Shown here: positions 20,382 through 26,089 of the stretch, piece after piece
How positions within the stretch are numbered: position 1 is the first letter of the stretch
Layout of the letters: each line of letters opens with the position of its first letter
NCBI GenBank assembly: GCA_028277945.1
Contig: JANQFH010000046.1
Span: forward strand, 1-38,708
Source of the DNA: Oligoflexia bacterium
Lineage (GTDB): Bacteria > Bdellovibrionota_G > JANQFH01
Length of the DNA stretch: 38,708 nt
Reading direction: 5' to 3'
Program-made: the position numbers and the translations under genes
The notes under the pieces: generated by a model
Database searches by the model: none
Seen by the model: only the letters and a program-made list of their open reading frames with translations
Told to the model about the DNA's origin: nothing

Positions 20382-20962
20382 TGACAACAAAATCATTGGC
20401 AAGTAAACTGGCTGAGGTTATGTCACTCGTTGCCTACGTGCAAAAGGATGGCAAGAACGACTTTCATAAGTACAAGTATGCATCGGCTGAGAAGGTGTAC
20501 CAAAAAGTGAACGCTGAGTTGTCGGCTCGCAACATTGCGGTATCCAGCAATTGCGAGCTTCTGGCGAGTACTGATCTTCTTGATAAAGTCATTGCTAAGG
20601 TGACACTGACATTGGTGGACGGAGATAGCTCTGACCGGCTGGAGATTAGTGGCATTGGTGAAGGTTCCGACAAGGGGGACAAGGCAGCAATGAAGGCAAT
20701 CACTGCCGCGACCAAGTACGCATTGTCGACAGGCTTCCTTATCAGTTGGGGCGACGACCCTGAGGCGGATGTTAGCACCGACCGCCTTGCATCACAATCG
20801 ACATACGAGGACTTGATTAAACAAGGTAAGTCTGTTAAAACAAAAGCTGACTTCAAGCAATGGTCAACAGTCGTTGGCAAGTGTGCCGAAAAGCTGAGCG
20901 GGGAGGAGCTCAAACAACTCCGAACCATCAAAACCAAAATTGAAAAGGAGATAACAAAATGA
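20381..20962 (+). CDS. erf: ERF-family single-strand annealing protein
   Basis: 193 residues. It shows the ERF pattern: QKDGKNDFHKYKYASAEKVY (about 21-40), a central strand region ending in GSDKGDKAAMKAITAATKYA (95-114) and TGFLISWGDDPEAD. It anneals complementary single strands for RecA-independent recombination and works with the YqaJ nuclease. The Lys-rich C-terminal tail (about 150-193) is the usual variable part. Confidence 0.92.
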   Translation: MTTKSLASKLAEVMSLVAYVQKDGKNDFHKYKYASAEKVYQKVNAELSARNIAVSSNCELLASTDLLDKVIAKVTLTLVDGDSSDRLEISGIGEGSDKGDKAAMKAITAATKYALSTGFLISWGDDPEADVSTDRLASQSTYEDLIKQGKSVKTKADFKQWSTVVGKCAEKLSGEELKQLRTIKTKIEKEITK

Positions 20963-21189
20963 GTGCAAACAAGCCAACCCACAGTGTAACAATGGCGCCA
21001 CGTGAGGGTTCTAAGTTCTACCCGAACGTCGGGTCAGCTTGGGCCAAGAAGGACAAGAACGGTGACGAATACATCATCGTCGAAATCCCAACCCTGCCCG
21101 GTGCGCTGTTTGTTCGCCCAATCCGTGAATTCGATAACGACGGACCACGCCGTCCAAAGAAAGTCTCATCGGATGAAATCGATTTTTAA
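20959..21189 (+). CDS. Small DUF736-like protein (76 aa)
   Basis: Sequence MSANKPTHSVTMAPREGSKF then NVGSAWAKKDKNGDEYIIVE resembles the short DUF736-type proteins (G-x-A-W-x-K-x-x-x-G ... I-x-V-E-I-P). The tail is basic/acidic mixed (DNDGPRRPKKVSSDEIDF). It directly follows the annealing protein with a four-base overlap, so a single-strand DNA or recombination accessory role is plausible, but the family has no settled function. Confidence 0.6.
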   Translation: MSANKPTHSVTMAPREGSKFYPNVGSAWAKKDKNGDEYIIVEIPTLPGALFVRPIREFDNDGPRRPKKVSSDEIDF

Positions 21190-21625
21190 GATCGCTATTC
21201 TTCTAGTGCTTGGTGTGTCGGCGGGCTGTGTATCAGCCCCCGACCCCAACATCTGGGAGTACCAAATTGCCGAAGACTACCGCCATGTGTGGGAGCGCAA
21301 CTTTGGCTGGCCCGCACAGTGTGATGAGGCCTGGAGCAACACTCAAGTTGCGTTCGTAGATTTGGCTAACATCGGCGAGTATTGTGATGAGGATGCTATT
21401 GCCTGCGAGTGGCACGATTGGGCCGATGGGGACATACTGATTTTTGTGCCCTACAATCACCAACCAATGCAGGAAATGATCCACGAGCTGACCCATGTAT
21501 TCATGCACTGTACAGCCGGCACATGGGATCGAGACCACGACAGCCCACGCTGGGCTTGGCAAGCCAAGTGGGCCAATGAGTATGCAAATGCATTTAGTGC
21601 AATTGAGGTGTTGAGTGAGCAGTGA
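21173..21625 (+). CDS. Putative zincin lipoprotein 2 (HExxH metalloprotease-like)
   Basis: 150 residues from ATG 21173 (17-base overlap with the gene before). MKSIFKIAILLVLGVSAGC is a lipoprotein signal with C19 as the likely anchor. HELTH (104-108) is followed after 14 residues by H122 in DRDH, and C71/C78 lie in YC-x5-AC. All these landmarks and the HExxH-x13-H spacing match the product of 11736-12143, so the two are diverged relatives. E105 would be catalytic. The substrate is unknown. Placement in the recombination cluster rather than near lysis genes is odd for an envelope protein. Confidence 0.75.
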   Translation: MKSIFKIAILLVLGVSAGCVSAPDPNIWEYQIAEDYRHVWERNFGWPAQCDEAWSNTQVAFVDLANIGEYCDEDAIACEWHDWADGDILIFVPYNHQPMQEMIHELTHVFMHCTAGTWDRDHDSPRWAWQAKWANEYANAFSAIEVLSEQ

Positions 21626-21929
21626 TAGGAAGAATGAGTCGGGGCAATTAGTGAAGGAGCTCAGCGGAAAGCTTGACTGGACGCTACTGCCCCTCGAAGC
21701 ATTGGAGGGGGCAGTAGCTGTTCTGGAGTTTGGGGCCACTAAGTACAGCAGGGATAGCTGGAAGCAAGTGCCCGCATCAGACTACCGGGCTGCCGCCATG
21801 CGCCATCGGGTTGCGCGACAGGCGGGCGAGGAATTTGACAAGGAGTCTGGTTTGCGTCATATTGATCATGAGCTGTGTGATTTAATTTTTGAGCGTTGGC
21901 TCACGGTAAACAGGAGGAACAATGGATAA
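21615..21929 (+). CDS. DUF5664-like dATP/dGTP diphosphohydrolase-type protein
   Basis: 104 residues from GTG 21615. The pattern LLPLEALEGAVAVLEFGATK (quoted block), W at 49, AAAMRHRVARQAGEEFD and SGLRHIDHELCDL is that of the phage family annotated as dATP/dGTP diphosphohydrolase N-terminal domain (DUF5664). The R-H, E-x2-D and H-x2-H-E residues would form the metal/nucleotide site. It may adjust dNTP pools. Overlaps the lipoprotein gene by 11 bases. Confidence 0.75.
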   Translation: MSSDRKNESGQLVKELSGKLDWTLLPLEALEGAVAVLEFGATKYSRDSWKQVPASDYRAAAMRHRVARQAGEEFDKESGLRHIDHELCDLIFERWLTVNRRNNG

Positions 21930-22119
21930 ATATAGAATTAAGATGGAGCCCATTCACGACCTAGAGCGGGATGTGATCGGCGTAAGCATTAGGCGCTATG
22001 ACGAGGAGGGCATCGTTTTTGCAGAAACTCACCTCTTTGCCGACAATGAAGAAGAGCTTGAAGAGCGAGTGCTCGGAGCTATTACTTACGAATTAAAGCA
22101 GTTGCGCGGATGCATATAA
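21922..22119 (+). CDS. Hypothetical acidic protein (65 aa)
   Basis: AGGAGG lies 4 bases before the ATG, which overlaps the upstream stop by 8 bases. Alternating strands and a C-terminal helix (MDKYRIKMEPIHDLERDV ... EEELEERVLGAITYELKQLR). No membrane segment or metal motif. Family unknown. Confidence 0.65.
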   Translation: MDKYRIKMEPIHDLERDVIGVSIRRYDEEGIVFAETHLFADNEEELEERVLGAITYELKQLRGCI

Positions 22120-22325
22120 TCCATGGACAGGGTGTATGCAGTGCGTGCTATGCAGAGCGTCGCGTCTATCGCTACGGCGGCCCTGCCTACTGCATGCCAT
22201 GTGTGCTTGCCAAGCCGAGCCGGAAACGCAAGTTCCGGTCGGCCGTTAACAAACAACTCAAACGACTCAAAATAGAAAGCTGGATTAGACAATATGAACA
22301 CTGTCAAAGCATACCTTCCCGCTGA
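22110..22325 (+). CDS. Zinc-ribbon protein (71 aa)
   Basis: C10-x2-C13 and C28-x2-C31 (GVCSACYAERRVYRYGG then YCMPC) match the spacing of the FmdB-like protein in the late block. The C-terminal half is strongly basic (KPSRKRKFRSAVNKQLKRLK), which suits nucleic-acid binding. It overlaps the amidase start by 32 bases. Confidence 0.7.
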   Translation: MHIIHGQGVCSACYAERRVYRYGGPAYCMPCVLAKPSRKRKFRSAVNKQLKRLKIESWIRQYEHCQSIPSR

Positions 22326-23043
22326 GAAATTCTATCAGCGTAAGGACAACACCATACGCCGCATTGTTTTGCATTGGAACGGTGCGGAGCGCAGGGGCGA
22401 TGACTTAGCCCGCCGCATGCAGACGCACAAAGCGTTTTACGATTACATCATCGATCGCTCTGGCGTAGTATATCAACTAAACCCGGATTACACAAAGCTG
22501 GCTGCCAAGCACGTGCGCAGCAACAATTTGTGGACCGTTGGCATTTGCCTCATCTCTCCTGGGTTCCCGCCCAAAAAGCCCAAGTACCCCTGGAGCCACA
22601 TCGAGGAGACCGTCCACGGCAGGCTTGCTGTGCACACCTTGTTCACGCCAGAGCAAGTAGATGCCTGTTGGGAGTTGTGTCAATACATCTGTACTGACCT
22701 TTCGCTTGAGATGGATGTAGCTATCGAACCTCGCAAACTATCGGCCGACGTGCTGGATGAGTACACTATTACTGGACACTTTCAACATCAACTGAATCGC
22801 CGTGACCCTGGGCTGAACCTTCTGCAGGAACTGGATCAACGTGCGCAAAAACATTACGCTGAAAAGCACTTGGAGTCTGCAGCAGCACAGAACGTGGCGG
22901 GTGCAACGCTGCTTCCGCCAAAGCCCGCAGCACCCCTGGGGTTGGCTGTGCCGGTAATTACAAAACGAGTGCCGTGGTATATTAAGCTGTTACGCGCGGC
23001 AATTGATTGGCTCTTGAAGCTTCACTTAAAGGCGGTGAAATAG
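22294..23043 (+). CDS. Endolysin: N-acetylmuramoyl-L-alanine amidase (Amidase_2)
   Basis: 249 residues. It has the T7-lysozyme/AmpD fold motifs: RRIVLHWNG (H27), YDYIIDRSGVVYQL (48-61) and TGHFQHQLNRRDPG with H161 and D170 as zinc ligands. It cleaves the peptide stem from the glycan. There is no signal peptide, so release should need a holin. After a Pro/Ala linker (about 200-222) the C-terminus is amphipathic and basic (WYIKLLRAAIDWLLKLHLK), which could help reach the outer membrane. Confidence 0.9.
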   Translation: MNTVKAYLPAEKFYQRKDNTIRRIVLHWNGAERRGDDLARRMQTHKAFYDYIIDRSGVVYQLNPDYTKLAAKHVRSNNLWTVGICLISPGFPPKKPKYPWSHIEETVHGRLAVHTLFTPEQVDACWELCQYICTDLSLEMDVAIEPRKLSADVLDEYTITGHFQHQLNRRDPGLNLLQELDQRAQKHYAEKHLESAAAQNVAGATLLPPKPAAPLGLAVPVITKRVPWYIKLLRAAIDWLLKLHLKAVK

Positions 23044-23045
23044 CT

Positions 23046-23279
23046 ATGTGGAAATATTCTGCAAAATGGGATCCTCAGACGTGCGAGTTTGTGTTGGCCG
23101 AGGACTACGACGAACTGGGTTGGTGCTCAGCCGGTGTGCTTGCTGGCGACTCGAAAGAGGAATTGTTGGAGATTTTGGAGGGGGCCTACCTTGACCTCCG
23201 CCAGGAAATATGGAATGAGTTGGATAGCAGTGAACTACTAACGCTGAGTCCACGTGTAAGGTACAAAGGAGAAAAGTAA
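23046..23279 (+). CDS. Hypothetical acidic protein in lysis region (77 aa)
   Basis: Begins MWKYSAKWDPQTCEFVLAED, 2 bases after the amidase stop. Acidic helices (EELLEILEGAYLDLRQEIWN) with a basic end (RVRYKGEK). No membrane helix. The ribosome site is weak. Family unknown. Confidence 0.6.
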   Translation: MWKYSAKWDPQTCEFVLAEDYDELGWCSAGVLAGDSKEELLEILEGAYLDLRQEIWNELDSSELLTLSPRVRYKGEK

Positions 23280-23488
23280 TGGAAACATTGGATTATATTT
23301 TAAGAAACTGGCCGGCAATTGTACAAGCGATCGCCGCATTGGTGACAGCAGCGTCAATCATCACAGGGTTGACCCCTACCCCTGTGGATAATGGCTACAT
23401 GGCACGAATTCGAGCACTTTTACGGAATCTTGGAATTCTAACACACACAGATGAGCCCGGAACACTTAAACCCCCGCTGGTGAAATAA
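23279..23488 (+). CDS. Small membrane protein, holin candidate (69 aa)
   Basis: One clear hydrophobic helix (WPAIVQAIAALVTAASIITG, 11-30) after a short N-terminal amphipathic stretch, then TPTPVDNGYMARIRALLRNL and a polar tail. Small single-pass proteins of this shape beside an amidase are often pinholins or holins. A structural membrane protein family with T-P-x-P-x-D is another option. It shares bases with both neighbours. Confidence 0.6.
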   Translation: METLDYILRNWPAIVQAIAALVTAASIITGLTPTPVDNGYMARIRALLRNLGILTHTDEPGTLKPPLVK

Positions 23489-23919
23489 TGTCACGTATTA
23501 TTGCAGCTGCAATAGCCACATGCCTCTTAGGGGCATGTGGTGCTTCCTTCACCGAATCAGCCGGTAAAGCGGTTGTTACCGCCCAGTTGGCAACCGACGT
23601 AACATACGACGCGTTCCTTCAGGCCACTGAGGCAGCCGTAGATGCAGGTCTCGTGACCAATGCTGACTACCCGGCCTTCCGCGTTGTAGCAGACGGTTTC
23701 GTCCTAGCAGACCGTCTGTACAAGCAGGCAGCAAGGGCGCTATTAGCCGAGGACCAGGAGTTGCTGCTCGACACCATTGCGTGTTTGGTTGCAACACTCA
23801 AGACTGTTCTTCGGGACATTAAAGATATTGCAAAAATCGATCTGTCAACAGACCTTGTCAAAAAGGCCATCGCGCTAGGAGAACAGCTTGTTGCCGGGTT
23901 TGGAGGTAAATGCTCATGA
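23488..23919 (+). CDS. Lipoprotein in lysis region (143 aa)
   Basis: Signal MSRIIAAAIATCLLGAC with lipobox LGAC (C17). The mature part is predicted helical and Ala/Leu/Val-rich, with paired Cys near residues 98 and 142. An outer-membrane spanin would be shorter and Pro-rich, so this is not a typical Rz1, though its place after the holin candidate suggests a lysis or envelope role. Confidence 0.65.
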   Translation: MSRIIAAAIATCLLGACGASFTESAGKAVVTAQLATDVTYDAFLQATEAAVDAGLVTNADYPAFRVVADGFVLADRLYKQAARALLAEDQELLLDTIACLVATLKTVLRDIKDIAKIDLSTDLVKKAIALGEQLVAGFGGKCS

Positions 23920-24098
23920 AAACGAATGAAGCATTAGGAGCAATCGGAATCATCCTTCGACTCATTCGTGAGCTGCTGGATGCCATCAATTCGTCGGACG
24001 ACCTCGAAGAGGTCCGCGCAGCCCTGCAAGCGATCGTTGATAGCGAGCGGGATTATGTTAATGAGTTGGACGAGATTTTTAAAAAGGCAGGTAAATGA
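23916..24098 (+). CDS. Small helical protein (60 aa)
   Basis: Start chosen at ATG 23916 because GGAGG lies 9 bases upstream (an ATG at 23910 is too close). MKTNEALGAIGIILRLIREL is amphipathic, then acidic helices (LEEVRAALQAIVDSERDY). Could be a peripheral membrane partner of the lysis proteins. Family unknown. Confidence 0.6.
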   Translation: MKTNEALGAIGIILRLIRELLDAINSSDDLEEVRAALQAIVDSERDYVNELDEIFKKAGK

Positions 24099-24268
24099 TG
24101 ACGTGGCTGCAGTTTTGGGTCATTGCGTTGGTTATTTCTGGTATTGGTTGCGGGGCTTCATTGTCCCGCTTCCAACACAAGCGTTGTAAGGAGTCCACGG
24201 TGTTGAAGTGGACGTTTGCTGCATTTGGTTGTGCCTGCGCTGTGTGGGCGTATCAGTTTGGGGGCTAG
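24095..24268 (+). CDS. Small two-helix membrane protein (57 aa)
   Basis: MMTWLQFWVIALVISGIGCG (first helix), a basic loop (RFQHKRCKESTVLKW) and a second hydrophobic helix (TFAAFGCACAVWAYQF). Two helices and a charged loop fit a class II-like holin. This, the 69-residue protein upstream and the XhlA-like late protein are the three holin candidates. ATGA overlap with the previous gene. Confidence 0.6.
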   Translation: MMTWLQFWVIALVISGIGCGASLSRFQHKRCKESTVLKWTFAAFGCACAVWAYQFGG

Positions 24269-24269
24269 C

Positions 24270-24500
24270 ATGAAAACCTATTTGGTGTTTAATTCAGACG
24301 ACATGGATGACAGATACGACCTTGCCATCCACAATCAAGCTCGCGCTTTGCTGCGCGCTATCTGGGAGTACGATCAGGCCTTGAGGGCTAAAGTCAAATA
24401 CTCTGATGACCCGAAGGAAGAGGAGTGGGCAGAAACAGCCCGAGAGCTTTTATGGGATAAGCTGAATGAAGAGGGGGCAAGTCTTGACCCCGAAGTCTAA
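24270..24500 (+). CDS. Hypothetical protein (76 aa)
   Basis: Starts MKTYLVFNSDDMDDRYDLAI and is acidic and helical (EEEWAETARELLWDKLNEEG), with a GGGG stretch upstream of the ATG as a modest ribosome site. No membrane segment. Family unknown. Confidence 0.65.
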   Translation: MKTYLVFNSDDMDDRYDLAIHNQARALLRAIWEYDQALRAKVKYSDDPKEEEWAETARELLWDKLNEEGASLDPEV

Positions 24501-24732
24501 AATTCAGCAACAAATTGAGCAACTGAAGGGTGAGATATTCGCTGCTCGTGCGCGTCTGGACGGGTATCTTGAGGCTGCCGTGTTTGATTGCTTTAAAGGC
24601 CTCCCGCCCACGGCTCTAGGTGACGTCGTTTCGTCCTGTACTACATACGTGTGGTACAAGGCAAAGCTGCTTCATAAGGAACTGGAATTAGATGAGCTAC
24701 GTCGGAGCGAGAGCTCTAGCTCGCGTAAGTAA
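24466..24732 (+). CDS. Coiled-coil hypothetical protein, last gene of the early operon (88 aa)
   Basis: Helical with a heptad-like start (SKIQQQIEQLKGEIFAARA) and Ser/Arg-rich tail. ATG 24466 gives 35 bases of overlap; TTG 24484, preceded by GAGGGGG, is an alternative giving 82 residues. Its stop lies one base before the structured RNA segment. Family unknown. Confidence 0.55.
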   Translation: MKRGQVLTPKSKIQQQIEQLKGEIFAARARLDGYLEAAVFDCFKGLPPTALGDVVSSCTTYVWYKAKLLHKELELDELRRSESSSSRK

Positions 24733-24870
24733 TCCTGGTTGGCGAACCCGTGCAGTAGCCTAGGGTGCTGAGAAGTAGTAGCCATAACCTCCCGTGAGTG
24801 GAAACCAGGGAAAGAGGGATTGTATCCCTTCTCCGCACCCGGCCTAGCTAGCTGGGTGTTGGTTTTTATT
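24733..24870 (+). ncRNA. Structured 3' segment, possible small RNA, ending at a terminator
   Basis: After the last early stop codon there are about 100 bases with no ORF. CCTGGTT (24734-24740) pairs perfectly with AACCAGG (24803-24809). Inside, GGC/GCC and ACCC/GGGT can pair in an interleaved (pseudoknot-like) way, and AGGGAT-tgt-ATCCCT (24815-24829) follows, then the terminator. No known riboswitch, tRNA or ribozyme core was recognised. It could be a 3'-derived small RNA or simply a structured 3' end protecting the mRNA. Confidence 0.45.
24836..24870 (+). terminator. Rho-independent terminator of the rightward operon
   Basis: CACCCGGC (24836-24843), loop ctagcta, GCTGGGTG (24851-24858) form an 8-bp stem with one G-T pair, followed by TTGGTTTTTATTT. 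It separates the early operon from the converging late operon. Confidence 0.85.
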
Positions 24871-24920
24871 TAAACTGTATAACAAAGTTACCACGGTTTA
24901 TCAAAATACGATAACTTGTG

Positions 24921-24990
24921 AGTTTACGAATGTGTCGAATTGTCAACCAAAAGTAGACGTATCGTCACTCATATGAACGAATCGTAAACT
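24921..24990. repeat. Inverted repeats in the convergent gap
   Basis: AGTTTACGA (24921-24929) and TCGTAAACT (24982-24990) form a perfect 9-bp inverted repeat 52 bases apart; the right arm overlaps the protease stop codon. Nearby are TTATC-aaaatac-GATAA (24899-24915) and GACG-tat-CGTC (24956-24966). The A/T-rich setting could serve as a leftward termination or mRNA-end structure, or as a binding region. No U tract identifies a standard terminator. Confidence 0.4.
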
Positions 24991-25624
24991 ACCACCACAT
25001 TGCCCGCAGATCATCTGGATGCGTGCAGGCTCCCATATCGGCGAACCCCTTGATTCTGAACGAGGCAACGCCCCACACACCGCCATCGGGGCCCACACAC
25101 GGACCACCGCTGTTCCCCGGCGCAAACCCTATGTTCGTCTGCAACCAGTGCTGCCCGTCAGCTGCTCCCCCGTCTCGTGACGGGTGCGACACATAGCCCG
25201 GCAGTACCGACCACTCAAGCCCCATAGGGTGTCCCGCAACCAAGACCCTATCACCGACTTCCGGCTCGGCCCTACTCAGGGTGAGGCCGACCGGGATGTC
25301 TGTGTAGGTCAGAATCGCAATGTCGTGAGTTCTATCCGTTTTGGAAATAACTGCTATGTGTATCTGATTGTCGAACGTGCGGACCAAAATGAACTTGCTG
25401 TCGATCCCGTTGCGGCGGACGCAGTGTGCGGCCGTAAGCAACTTGAACTCGACGATTACGCCGGAGCAGTACGGCTCATCAGTCATCAGGTCAACAAGAG
25501 CGACTGTGGCCTGCCTGATGCGCAAGATCTGGTCTTTGGGCAAACTCTGGATTCGTGTTTCGGTGTACGATACGCAGCAGGGGAGTAGGAGGAGGGCGAA
25601 GAAAAGCGCAACTGCCGCCCGCAT
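24989..25624 (-). CDS. Secreted trypsin-like serine protease (S1/HtrA type)
   Basis: 211 residues. An N-terminal signal (MRAAVALFFALLLLPCC) sends it out of the cytoplasm; C16/C17 might be lipidated, but the site is not a canonical lipobox. The catalytic triad is visible: H67 in LLTAAHC, D101 in THDIAIL, S172 in GNSGGP (170-175). There is no PDZ domain, unlike DegP. It is the last gene of the late block, after the receptor-binding gene and XhlA-like gene, so it is made late and could act in the periplasm or on the particle. Confidence 0.88.
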   Translation of the reverse strand: MRAAVALFFALLLLPCCVSYTETRIQSLPKDQILRIRQATVALVDLMTDEPYCSGVIVEFKLLTAAHCVRRNGIDSKFILVRTFDNQIHIAVISKTDRTHDIAILTYTDIPVGLTLSRAEPEVGDRVLVAGHPMGLEWSVLPGYVSHPSRDGGAADGQHWLQTNIGFAPGNSGGPCVGPDGGVWGVASFRIKGFADMGACTHPDDLRAMWW

Positions 25625-25830
25625 TATGTGCCCAGAAGAAAGTAAATGGCCGCCGCAGCTGCTGGTGCGCCTCCCGCCAAGGCGCTAACAAAGATGCGTA
25701 AGACAGAGGTTTTGGTTTCTAGCTTTGCGACGGATACTTGAAGAGCTGTGACTTCGTTATGCAGGCTGTCCATTTTATCTGACAGCCCTTGGACGGTGTT
25801 GAGGAGGAGTGAGGATTCAAGTTGCTTCAT
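25624..25830 (-). CDS. XhlA-like coiled-coil membrane protein, holin accessory candidate
   Basis: 68 residues: a heptad-repeat N-terminal half (LSDKMDSLHNEVTALQVSVA ... LETKTSVLRIF) and a C-terminal membrane helix (ALAGGAPAAAAAIYFLLG). This is the arrangement of haemolysin XhlA/phage-holin-associated proteins. It shares bases with the protease start (TAATG), so the two are co-translated; it may help release the protease or lyse the cell. Confidence 0.65.
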   Translation of the reverse strand: MKQLESSLLLNTVQGLSDKMDSLHNEVTALQVSVAKLETKTSVLRIFVSALAGGAPAAAAAIYFLLGT

Positions 25831-25831
25831 T

Positions 25832-26089
25832 CTATACTTCTAAGAAAAAGGTTGCGCCATCTGGCTGACTCGCGGCTGAAATTGTATATCCCGGCAGGTT
25901 TTGATTCACGTCAAACACAATGTCAAGGAGTGCGTCGTGTAGGGATTGGGTTTCTTCAGCGACAGTGAGAATTTTCACTGTCGTAACCTGCGGCTCTTCG
26001 GGCGTTACGACAGAAGACAGCGGGGCAGAAAAACCCTGTGTTTGCAGCACTGTGTATATGATGGACTCTGCGTAAGTATCCATTACCAT
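25832..26089 (-). CDS. Hypothetical protein downstream of receptor-binding gene (85 aa)
   Basis: Starts MVMDTYAESIIYTVLQTQGF; mixed alpha/beta with a C-terminal strand (PGYTISAASQPDGATFFLEV). It overlaps the receptor-binding gene by 7 bases. Small proteins here are often tail-fibre chaperones or tip subunits, but no family is recognised. Confidence 0.6.
   Translation of the reverse strand: MVMDTYAESIIYTVLQTQGFSAPLSSVVTPEEPQVTTVKILTVAEETQSLHDALLDIVFDVNQNLPGYTISAASQPDGATFFLEV

Noticed and set aside
24733..24835. tRNA, hammerhead or known riboswitch in the convergent gap
   Set aside because: No cloverleaf with a T-loop TTCGA, no CTGATGA...GAAA core and no family core recognised; kept only as an unclassified structured segment.
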